From: Diphasiastrum complanatum
Lineage: Eukaryota; Streptophyta; Lycopodiopsida; Lycopodiales; Lycopodiaceae
Reading direction: 5' to 3'
Length of the DNA stretch: 64,000 nucleotides
Assembly: GCA_029204225.1 (NCBI GenBank)
Contig: CM055111.1
Coordinates: forward strand, 15,281,443-15,345,442
Shown here piece after piece: positions 25,501 through 38,000 of this stretch. Each line of letters begins with the position of its first letter. Positions within the stretch are counted from its first letter, which is position 1. Both the position numbers and the translations under genes were made by a program. Under the pieces are notes generated by a model, which was given only the letters and a program-made list of their open reading frames with translations, was not told where the DNA came from and searched no databases.

Positions 25501-28500
25501 CACATATCTTCGAAGCAGTTTTTATGGAAGTAAAGCATTGGATGGACAAAGGAAAGGATGTGAACAGGATTGAAGAGCTTGGCTATATACTTGGAGCGGA
25601 TGTAGTTAAAAAAATAAAAATAAAAATAAATAAAGTAACAGCAAAGATGACTAACGAGGAAGAAGATTTGGCAATTTTTATTTCTGCGTGGTGTTTTTAA
25701 AAGGGAGAAGGATAATCTTTTCTAGCAAATTCATAAACTTGTTATTGAGGGGGAGAATTGCTGCAAATCAATGACCAAGTTTTGGGCATCGTTCGGCCTT
25801 GAACACTTCTTTATATGTTTCTTTTGATAATTTGGACCCAAGAGGCCCATCTAAATCGCTAAGGTCATTTCTTGTTAAGTTGGGCCTAGTTATTGTAAGT
25901 TAGTAATTTATGAAGCACGCCCTTTCTTTTTGTTGTAGATTAGTGATGGGAAACAAATCGGTGGAGTGTGTCTCTTTCGTCTGTGTGTGAATGTATGCTA
26001 TTTGGTAACTAGAATAGGATTTAAACTTTACAACGAAGAACATACTGATTGTGCAATGATTGTTCTCCTTCTATCCCTGTAATCACGTCTGGTCTCAATA
26101 ATCTAGATGTCTAAAACCCTTCACATCACATTGTAAATCTATCAAGTCTACATTTTGGACTTGACATGCTACTTGTGGTCGCAAAGGTCAATGGAGTTCA
26201 AACTGTTTGTGCATCCTTTTAAACTTTTTTTATGGTCTATCTCACCCCAAGCAGCTGTATTGCGAGCTCCCCAATTAGAATATGAATTTTTTGTTTATAA
26301 TTTTTTTTCAAAATGTTCTAATTTAAAACTCCAGAATTCTGGAATCGTTTTGGACAAGTGTCCCATTCAAGTTGTGGAACATAGTACAATTATGAATCCA
26401 ACCAATGCCTTTTGCAAATACAGAGCTGGTCATACAACTATTCTCCGAGAACCTAAGGCCACAAAGAGCTGGTTACGTGTCTCCTCCCTCATCTTCTTGA
26501 TTAGAGCTTGGATGTGGGTAGAGCAAACAAGTACAACATCGAGGAAAGTCTTTGCACATGCCCTTGCAAACTCCACCCTCCCTACTTGACAGCAAACACA
26601 TAGACACGAACCTTTTTGAAATATGAGGAAGACAACTATAGTACTCGAATACTTTGGGTTAGGGATTTTGATCACCATCAGCAAAGAGAAAAATCTGAAG
26701 CATATGCCAAACATTTGTAGGGGAAATTGGAAAAATACAATGACAGGGTTGGAATTATGCCTCTAATGCTAAGGTACAGAGCTGACTTCATGCTAACTCT
26801 AGGATTGAGTTGCAAAGAAAGACCCTTTAACCATAATTTATGCATTGAAATTGGCCTGGCCTCCTGTAGCTCCTTGCCTCAATGTCGCTTGTTTGAGAAA
26901 AAATGCAGCCCAGAAAACCCTGAAATCAGGTTTTAGCTTGATAAAAAAAAAGCAAAATTTGAAGATTCACAAATTTTAGAATGTTCATTACGGAAAGTTG
27001 AGGGCTTGAAACAGTGTTCCATTGCAACTTATTTATGTAGATGCGCAAACTAATTTGTAAAACAAATTGTGACAATCTCTTTGTAAATGACCTTTGGCTG
27101 GTTATGATACAACAAATTAGACATAATATTGGCAATTTGACCTCCCTCTCTCACTTTAAAGGCTATCTCTCATTCTAGACACGACATTGGACACTTAAAA
27201 TTGGTCTTTTGACTAATTTTAGACTTGAGTATTCTCGCAATTGTAGGAAACAAATCTTGCTTCATGTCTTTTAGGCTGTTTTCTTGTCCTTGTAGACTTT
27301 TGAGCAGCTTTTTTGGCTTTCACTTATGGCTTGTATCACTTGACTTTCCTTTATAATGTAAAATTCTTGGTGTTGATCAACTTGGTGGCATTAATGGTGG
27401 TGGTGATGCTGTTCTTGGTGTTGATGGTGATAAAGTCTCTCTTTTAATTGGTGACCTGTCTTGTGCTACTAGTGTTACTAGAGTTTTAGTTTCATTCTTT
27501 TATTATAATGTTTTGGAAGTTCTTCTTTAGAAAATGGTTCTTGTTGTACTTGAGCTTTTCTTGAACAATTAAATGTGATACCTTTATGGGAAAGTTTGTG
27601 TAAGTGTCCAATTCAAGTAAATTGTAGGCATTTCTAGTTTTATTGTTGCCAACCATCCTTTATATGAGAAATCTTGGTATAATCATTATGATCATCTCTA
27701 AACCTTCATACTTAGTCGGTTGCTAGATGTTACAACTTTTTCCTTGGAGATATCTTACACTCCCTAAATGAGACCGTACTTGAAATGTACTTATATGGTC
27801 TTATGTGCCTTTGGTACGTTGAAGACATTAATATGCTGAGAGGGGAAGACAGCTTCATTAATGTTTCTGATATATTAAAGGCACGTAAGATTGAAAGAGT
27901 ACATCTCACGTATGGTCTCACTTAGGGAGCGTAAAATATTTATTTATCTATATTTCAGCAATATATTAAGTTTACAGTGTTGGCAAGGGCACTCACACAT
28001 ACGATTTGCTGTTTGTATATTGACAAACGGATATATATGTTAATATATAAATATATTGCTAAGTAATTTTGATTCATTCATGCATGTCTGGAAGTCTAAT
28101 TCTGTGTTGCAGCGGATCGCGATCTGCTGCAAAAACGATCCGGATCGCCAGCGATCCAGGACCAGAAACTGTCCCGGATCGCAAAAAAATTTGCAAATTT
28201 TTTGGTCATTGTGGAGGGATCCACAGCTAGTTGCAATCCAAATGACCAATGAATAGCAGCAGAAATACTGAGGCAGATACAAATGAAATGATTAGCCAAT
28301 GTTATATCTGCAAATCCGTATCTGCAAAACCAATTTGCTTTAGTATCTGATAAAGTGACTAGCAGATGTTGGGGGTTAACTATCTGAAACCAAGCAATAG
28401 AACCGCTCTTTTGAAATCCTTTCAAATGATACCCCATATTGGCAGGTTTGAAATCAAAGAAACAAAAAAATTGCGTTCCGGGAAACCCTAATGGGAAATT

Positions 28501-31500
28501 CTGGATCACGTTCCGGATCGCGTTCCGGAACGCGGGCTGCATCTTTGGTCTAATTATGTGTACCAGAGATAAAAAAGTAGTCTATTTAAACTCAACAGAG
28601 ACCCAAAGTTGAAAATATTTTGCTATTATTTGTAATCTATCACTTCATGCGAATCGTGTAGTTCCAAGAAAAGATATCTGCTGTTGTCAGCTTGTATCTG
28701 ATCATGTCATGTTCACAAGGGTCGTGAATTGCGTAGAGCTTAAACATTAATAAAGGAATATTATCAATCATACGATGTGACATAATAATGTCTTGCGAGA
28801 GTCTTTAGTTTTAACAGTGTTTGTTCATCTAGTTGCTTGGTTTTTAAGCTTTTGCTTTGCACTTTGAAAGTGAACATTCATCTTACTCACTTGTACAGTG
28901 GACTGAAATAGTAATTTTATCATAAATAAGATGTGTTCTTTCTTACTCTCCATCAAATGTTTTGACAATTCTTTTGTTGTGTATCCAACATTCCAGTGTT
29001 GATGTGTCACGTTAGCCGCAGAATTGTCTGCTTCATCTTGGCTTGTGCTCTTTTATGGCAGGTCCGGTGTATAGTAAGGAATATCGTTCGTGACTGGGCT
29101 GAAGAGGTATCTTTTTATTCCTTATTGCATTTTTCATTGGGTTGTACACATAGACTTGTTATATATGACACCATTTTGAAAAATCTGATTTTCAATATAA
29201 AATCTCTGAATTCTTAGAGCAGGGTAAAAAGTTACCATCTTTGTATTTAGATGCCAGTTCTCAGGGTGTCATGTTATGTAGCTTTGACACATATCAAAAT
29301 GATGGAACAAGCCGAGATGTTTTTCGTGATTATTCAGTTGAATACAATAATGTTTTTATTGCCAGGGGAAGGTTGAGCGTGATCAATGCTACAAACCCAT
29401 ACTAGAAGAGCTTCAACTAGCTTTTCCTTCACGAAATGGTGAAAGGTAATACCAGTTGTATGTCTTTTTCTGAAAATCACCATGCTTGTTTGTTGGCAAG
29501 AACTCATTCGGCATCCGAAAACGAGCTTGAATAGATCTGATTAAAATCTTACGAAAAAAATTCACCTAATCCATTCTGTATAGTGGTTCCCTGTAAAAGA
29601 ACTAATAAGAAATTGGAGACTTCCTCAGCACTCTGCCAGGAATGTCACAGTGACCTGTTTTATCTGATTCCTTCACTTTGAGTCTAACACAGTGCAATTG
29701 GAAGGGGCATATGTTGTGGTCCTCTATGCAAATTGCCAGAGCTTCTTTGACAAAGAGGAGAATATACACATTGATTGAATTAATATGAGGTCCTTGGATT
29801 GACTAGAAGTGGTAATTAGGGTCAAGACTTAGCCATAGTAGGTGTCAGTACCTCATCTGGAACACTGTTATTTACCCCTGCATATGCTTGTGCTTTGTCC
29901 TCATGACAAGAATCTTGTGCCTCATCGGACTGTTCAGTCCTGACTTGGAATCCTTTGATCTAATCTTTCCTTCATACAATCTTGTGTGTCAAGCATACTT
30001 GTTGTACATACCATTTGACTTGTCTGGAGTTGCTTGAAATGTTTTATGAGTATTAGACATAAGGAGGCACTGAAAAATGAGATATCAAATATTCAAAGAC
30101 TAGATTGTATGAAAAAACCTGTGAGTACGAAGAAGATGAGTGTCAAAAACTTGTGAAGTTTGAAAACAGAAATTGAACTTGTACACATTAGATTTATCAT
30201 TTTATAAATGTAAAGAGCAATAGAAGCATCCTACTGTTGGAAGAACAAAACCATCACAAAACAATAGTGCAGCCATTCTTGACCTACTTATCATGCAGCT
30301 CTTTGCACACCAATTTTGCTTCCTCCCTCAAGTCAGCGACTGTCAGTGTCTCATATTACACTAGCTTACAACTAACCCCTACCTCGTCGGCCGCAACTAT
30401 CATCTCTATAAAATATTTATTATGACATTGAAAGTCTTGCAAGCAAGTCTTAACTTAGCCCTCTCTACTCTCCAAGAGCGTGAGGAATGCCCCATGCCCT
30501 GCTGACTTGCTCTAGAATTTACCCATCCCCTTCTCTATAATGTTTGACAAGAGATCTATAGTTGATTGAAATTACACATATGCTTTTCTATATTGATTCT
30601 AATTCACTCTTTTATTGTGCAGGCCTCCCACTTGTCTAGTTCCTGGAGCTGGCTTAGCTCGTTTGGCTTGTGAGATTTCTCGACTGGGTATGCCATAGTG
30701 ATTCCTAAAATCACAACAAAACTTGCATTCACTTTACTATGCTCATCTTGAAGAAGTTGCTAGAAGCAGGAGGGTAACTAGATTCAAACTAAGAAGGTTG
30801 TGCTTGCAGGATTTATGACACAAGGAAACGAATTTTCATATTACATGCTCATATGCTCTAGTTTTATTTTAAACCAGTAAGTTTCTTGAATCCTTCCTTT
30901 TGTACTGCTAGTAGCTCAAAAGATTTTTTGGTTTTGCCAAATAGGGAAATAAAATTTTTCTAGAAAGCATCAACGTTCATTTGAATTATTTTTGTTTGAT
31001 AGACATTCTAACTTTTTCTAGTGCAAAATTGTTTCTTGTGATTATGCAAACTTAATAATGCTTGCCTCATATAAAGTTCAAATGATATAAAATAAAAAAG
31101 AAGTGCAAAGCATCGTGATTTCCCAGAGGAGGAAATCTTCCTCCTTTTGGTGAAAGAGAACTTGGTTCATGTGGTTTTTTAGCTCAAGAACAAATCATTT
31201 TGAGATACAACATTGTGAAATGTGCAATACTTGTGGCATAATGGAAATTCATTAAACTGACTGTGTGTTGCCTAGATACACATAACTTCTCACTCGTTCT
31301 TTTCTATGGGTCACATGAGGGTATTTTGTCAGAATTTTTGAGGTAATCAGTTACCCATGATCAACACTGTTAGTCTAGGGGAAATGAATTATTTAACCTT
31401 CCATGTGACATCGTCCAAGGTGTTCAGGTAGTTACCATTACCTTCCAAGGAATCACATGAAATTGGGTTAATAGATTTAATATCAGGAAATTCACAAATA

Positions 31501-34500
31501 TACTCTCAGAAAAAGAAATAGTTCTCAAGGTTTCCGATTTTGTGATTTGAGATATCCATAAGGGGCCATAGAGACATGGCAATTACTATCTCCAGCATTT
31601 TTTGGAAACATGTATCGAATGATGAAACACGTTCAAAATGGTATGTACGAAACGGCCCCGTTCTGAAATGTCAAATGCACATTCAAAACAACTATACAAA
31701 TTTATGAAATTTTTTTGTATTTCAAGCACGAGCTATGGATTATATCTTATGTACTATAGTTAAGATGAATTGTGATTCATGTAGATTGTAAATTGTAATA
31801 TGTATTATCTTTGGATAAGTTGTTATGTGGATGTGTTGGGGCATTAACTTTCTTGGATTAGGTTGATGCAACGCATGCTATCGACTTCTCCTGTTTTTTG
31901 AGATCTTCTTTAAAACTTCTCCTAGGCTGTATCTCTTGTGATATGACCTTTATTGGAAACTTGTGCAGTTTCCTATAAAAAGGGGGAGAAGTTGATATTT
32001 CTGAATCTGGTGTATCTAACCGAATCAGGAGCGTTACTTCTGAGTTAGGTGGATGAGTCTACAATGTATAATCATTTGTTTATATTGTAGCTAAGATGTA
32101 TTGATTGTAAGTCACATCCATTATAAGTCATTTTGTGACTCGTGTAGTGGGTGGCTTGCATAGGATACATAGGAACTTTTGGTTCTAATTTTTTTTTTTT
32201 TGAAAATAAATTATCCCGTAAACTCAGGTGGAGTTGAATAATTCGAGTAACCAAAAGCCAGGGCTTCACGTAATGAAGTTCGATAAATCTTAAGTTATTC
32301 TAGATCAGAACTTAAGTGTATCGGGGTCTAGATGTATCTGGAACCTTGACTTTGGAATGACACTTTGTGCCATGTCTAGAGTGAAGAATTGGGAGATTAC
32401 AGTCCTTTATAGGCATCAGAAGGTGAGTTGATTCACATATATTTGAAATTTTCCTAGTGGAAAGGAATTTTGTAGAGCAACTCATATGTCTTTCAAGAAT
32501 AGTAGTAAGCATTTGGCTACAAGTTATAGCCCGTTTATGCTTACGTACAAATTTCAACCAAGATATTTGATAACGGTTGAAACTGAGACGATCAAAGTTC
32601 ACAAGGTAGTGGATTTCTTACAAGAAATGCAAGAGATGCTACAGTCAGCACATGAAAATGTATAGAGTGCCCAAGATCGGGTTAGACATTTTGCTAGTTT
32701 GAAAAGATCGCCTCAGGAGTTTCAAGTTGGAGATTGGGTGTATCTTAGAATTCCGAAGGATTCTAGAGTAGTGCGTACCAGCAAGCATTATAGATTGTCT
32801 GCTCATTGCAGTGGACCGTATATAATCTTGAAAAAGATTGAATCTTTAGCTTACCAATTAGATGTATCGGACGAGATCAAGTCTCATCCTGTGTTCCATG
32901 TTAGTCGTCTGAAGATGAGTTTACATGAGGGGGACCACCTGGGTTCTGGTAAAGGTCTAGATTTGTTTGAAGACTTATCTGAAAGAATTCCTTTGGAGCC
33001 CGAAAAGATACTTGATACAAGAACCAAATGATTGCGAAATCAGGAGGTTATTGAGCATTTGGTTAATTGGAAAGGACATTATGATGAGGATTCATGGTAA
33101 CTAGATGGTAATATGAATAGGTGGTTTCCTGACTTGAATATCTAAGTTTAGAACTGAATTAAGAGGGGAAGTATGTCATGGCCCTAATGGGGGTTTGGAC
33201 CGTTAGGGGGTGCCTTGGACATAGGGACCAGACCTAACCTGGATAGTAGTTGGGTAGGACCATGGGGTCAAGTGACCACCTGCATGCGGTATTAGCATGT
33301 GTGTTGCATTCTAGCATGGGATAGAATGTACATGCACTGTGCTTTTGCATGGGTCTTAGCTACTATGGGTTAGGTGTTCCTACATGCAGTGGACATGCAT
33401 GGGAGATTGGCATGGTCTATTAGAGTGCTTCCATGTGGATTCGGTGCATGGGCAGGTGGAGTAGAGACTAAGATGTCCTCCAACTTGTTACCCTAGCTAC
33501 TATCCCAAGATATGATTTACTCTAGCTCATTAATGTAAAGGCCAAAAAGTGTAGGCGAGAGATAACATCCCCGTTTCACCTCAATGGTGCTTGATATTCA
33601 AGATGCAAAGGGTAGGCATTGTTTTTTTTGACTCTTTGGTTACTCCAACAACTATGCACGTGGTGGAGGCATGGTGTATAGGGCGTACGAAATCTAACAT
33701 ATGGGTGAGCCATATAACAATTGAACATCAATGCGTAGTGGACAACATCATTTGAGCATTTGAGGCACTTCAAGAGGCTAACGGTGCATAAAACTATCCA
33801 CAATTCAATTTAGGTCGCCCAACTGAACCCCCATGCTAATCATTCTTTGAGCCTATTATTGTTGATTTTACTTAACATTTTCGGTTTACATGAATAATTT
33901 GGGATCTATTTGCTTCTCTCGAGCCATTTATTCCTATAGTTAGTGAATATTGTGGGTGGAATATTTTTGCTCTCTTTGTTTGAATTTGCAAGACATGCTA
34001 AGTGTGCATTGTTAATCTCCTTTTCCTCTTGCCTATCTATGCTAAGGAGGTAGCGATCCATAACTAGGTAGAGAACTTGTTAGAAGACGGATCTGTTTGG
34101 TGAGATGGAAGAGGGGGAAGATGCTTTTAGGGTACCCCGCAGGAGGAGAAGATTTGCCAGTTGTGTTTTCTATCCAAGGTGGAGTCTTAGGATCACTTCT
34201 TATTCAGGTGCCCTCTAGTATGAGATCAGAGGGAGGTATCATTGCCTCTTTCGCAATGCACCTGTCACATTGAGGTCTGTTAGCATATGAGGATCCATGT
34301 TGTATGGCGGTCATGGCCAGGGAGATGTTTCTATTACAACAGAATCTATCTTTGGTCACATGTCCTATTGATGGCTAGCAAGATCAAAAAAGGTACTATG
34401 TTCCCTCCAAACAATACGTTTGCAAGCCCTGATCATGGTCAAACTTAAGTACATACTTGACGGTGTGGTGCACAACAACTATTCCATTCTGGCCTTCCTA

Positions 34501-34994
34501 GATATTTATTTGCGAGCATATTGGGTAGCATTTGGCATTATAGCTAGTCTGATTGTTACCAAGTGCCTTGTATGATTGTCGATTAACACGAAATCCGTCG
34601 ATCCATTGACCCTCAAGGCAACTAACCCGTCCAAGCCTCGAGGTGATGTTCAATCCATTACTGGGCCCTAACATTATTTTCCCCTTAGGAAAGCCATCGC
34701 TCCTCAATGACAAAGAACTTGGTATATCCTCCATAATGTGTGTGTGTGCGCGCGCGCGCGTGTGCGTGTGTGTTTGAGAGAAATTATTTCTTAAAAGTGT
34801 GTTAGATAGATTAATTTCTAAAACATATTTTGAGTGAATGCATTGAAAAACAGATTTGAAATCACTATTACTATGCATACTACAACTCTTAGAATTTAAC
34901 GTTGTAAAATGTTTGAACTTATGTGATTTTATATTGCTCTTGGAAAATGAATCAAGAGAAAGAGAGGTATCAATTTTTGAAATGTGTGTGTGTG

Positions 34995-35071
<77 letters not shown>

Positions 35072-38000
35072 TTTATTAATGTCTTTTCCATGCCAAAGGC
35101 ATATAAGACTAATGAAGTACATGTCAAGTATGTGGTAACCATGGGAGCGTATAAAACATCTCCAAAACTGTAATAAGGAAAACTTCTAGTACAAACTAAA
35201 ACTAGAATAGATACGTATGCGAGAGAGTGTGCATAATAATCATCTGTCTGTGTCAAGATATCAAGGCTATGATGCTGTTGCTACTGCCGTAAAAGGATGT
35301 ATTGCGAGCCGCAGCATGAGGGAGCACTGGAGCCTGTCGGCGTTGTTTGTGAGCGTGAGCATGTGTGATAGTACGTCTTTGTGTAGGATGCCTGGTGATC
35401 TTGGTAGTAGCGTGATGGTGGGAGGAACACTGTCTCTGATCTCTAAGAGCATGTGAGTCGTCGTCGTCAGAATCATCATCCTCGGGCAGTAAATCATGTG
35501 ATCTCCGCCTAGTGAAGAATGAAGTAATCAGTGGCTGTGACTGAAAATGCTGGGTGTCCCGTATAAATCTCTCCGTAGTATGACCATCTCGCGTACCAAC
35601 AAAGGGGACACATCGTGGGTCCTCATAGGCTGTGAGGGAGCGTAGGGTGGTAGGCATGTCTCAAAACAAGCAGTGATATCGCCCTCTGATCTCATAGTAT
35701 ATTGGGCATCTGAAGATAAAGTGCTTATCAGACTCCACCTCACCTAGAGAACATAACTGGCAAATCCGCTCCTCTCTGGGAATACAATATCTAGCTGATG
35801 AGAAGACACCCTGAGCTGTCCCAATGTGAATTTGAGGCAATGTGATAGTCCCGACTCCAAGTAGCGTGGCATGACCGGGGTCCCAGATGCATCCAGCTCC
35901 AAGAAATGTGTTTGGTAAAAATCTGGTTTAACCCGCTAGCTGCTTATGCCAAGTCCGCTCTAGATATGCGTGATAGAGGAATCGTTTGATATACTAATGG
36001 GTGCCTGACTTGACTGTGAAGACGCAGTGAGGAGGATAGTGCAATCTGTATGTATCGTCTGTCTGTCTGCCTCTGGTAACGCCTGTATCCTCTGTGTATG
36101 AGTAATGAGCTGAAGAGCTGCCTCGATCTGGATAAGTGGAACTGCAAACTCGGCCAAAAGAATCTCATGTGGAATCAAAGGCTTCGCATGGATCAACTGA
36201 GCAAGCCTGGTGGTCTGTAGTCGTGAAAGACTGGCCCAGTGTAAAGAGGGAAGACTTGCACACCATGCCTCTGCCGCATATAGAGCCGTAGGGGTGGCAA
36301 TGGTATCAAAGAGGTGATACTTACTGCGAGCATCCTGGATGGACTTCCGGAAGCAAAATCTCTCTAGCTGAACCAGGGAGGCATGTCCCTTCCCCAGTCG
36401 AGTGGTAGCAGCTTGTCTCATGCCAAAAGTAGGACCTGAGAAAAGGATCCCTAGGTACGTTTTAATCATTATGCAAATGTGTTTTCAGGTCCTTAACAGG
36501 TTGAGGAACATTCTCATGTGATCTTAGATCTACATCTAAACATCAAGATTTGACAAGCTAGTGATGCTAGTCTTGTGATTCACTAAGTGTGCTCTTTCAT
36601 TCACCTCTAAAGCTTGTATTTATCACTTGTTGGAGTTTATAAACTTTTAGAAGTGTGGTTTACATGTGGTTTTATAGGTTGAATCAATATCTTAGTGTGT
36701 TGATCGTATGTTGATCAAGTTTGTTCAATTCTAGGTATTCTTGGCAGCCTAGTCTTGTGTATTTTCTAAGAATACAAGTAACTCTTCACACCATAACTTG
36801 ATTTGGTCACTTGCTAGAAAGTTTGAGAGCTTAAGCAAGAGTGTGTTTAGGTTGGTTTGAGTCTGTAATCCATTCTTAGTGTGCAAATTGTTGCAAGTGT
36901 CTCAACTTCCTTTCTATGCTTGGAAACCAGCCAGGTTCAAGATAGAAGTGGTGTAGGGTCCTAGATCTTATGAGATCTCCTTATCCATCATTTGTTGAGA
37001 GAAAAGTGAGTGCTAGGTGCATTAGGACAGAACCTAAAAGTTGAAGAATCATTAGATTCATGGCTTCCAATGGTGGGATCATGCTAGAAACTAATGATAG
37101 GTTGAGTTCATCAAACTACTCTACCTGGAAAGTGAGGATGGAGTCCTTACTTGAATGAACTCATGGACATAGTTGCAGGAACTGAAGAGAGACACAGTTC
37201 AAGAGCAACAAAGGTTTGATAAGAATTTTAAAAGGGCTCTTCATATCATTAAAATGAATGTTACAAATGAGCTTCTCAAGGAAGTTGGTAAGAGTCAAAG
37301 TGCAAGTGAGGCATGGAATGCCTTGAAGAAGCTCTTTGAATCAAAGTCCACATCTAGGGTATTGACCCTAAGGAGGCAAATATTTTCTAGTAGGCAAAGA
37401 GAGGGTGAAAGTGCTCATGCATTTGTCTTGAGTGTTAAGTCCTTAAGTGATGATCTAGCATGCATTGATGAAAGCATAAAAGATGGTGAACTAGTCCAGG
37501 TTATGTTGAATGGTTTGCTAGATGAACATGCTAACCTTGTGCAAAGTTTTGCCATTTAAAGAGTCTTGCCACACTTGGTTGACTTGCAAGAAATCTTACT
37601 GGCTGAAGAACATAGGTTGCAATCAAAGCTTGATGGTGCATCCTTGCAAGGTGGAGGTGAAGAGGCTTTCTTCACAAAAGGCAAAGTCAAAGGCAAAGGT
37701 AAAGGCAAAGGGAAATGGTCCAAAGGTGGTAACTCGGATCATGATGATCACTCTTCCTCCTCCTTTTCTACTTTTAGAAAGAAAGATAAGTCAAAGTTCA
37801 AGTGCTTTTATTGCGGGATAAAAGGTCATTTTGCTAATGAATGTCATAATCTTAAAGTTGTACAACAACAATCTAGATCATGTCACAAGACCCCTGCCAA
37901 AGGAAGCAAGGATAGATGATGATTCAGGTACTAAAGTAGGCCTGCTCGCATGAGCTCTAGATCTGCGAGGTCTCCTGGTAACCATAGAATACGATGTCGT

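Larger units (their letters stand above)
22950..26195 (+). mobile_element. Decayed copia-like element with LTR remnants
   Basis: The left LTR remnant ends ...TTCACAACA at 23200, followed by a primer-site-like TGGTATCGAG (23201-23210). About 75 bp of it (23020-23095, ACATTGTAAATCTAT to CTTGTGGTCGCA) recurs directly at about 26115-26190. A purine tract GAGGGGGAGAATTG near 25747 may mark the start of the 3' LTR. Gag pieces lie between (see 23560-24900). No RT or integrase was recognised; most of pol is gone. Confidence 0.6.

Noticed and set aside
31567-31732. Possible hAT-type MITE (CATAG at 31567, CTATG near 31732)
   Set aside because: Flanking 8-mers do not match and the interior lacks paired arrays.
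34498-35256. 252-codon minus-strand open frame
   Set aside because: Its core is the (CT)n/(GA)n microsatellite read as Ser-Leu repeats; the flanks have no recognisable protein.
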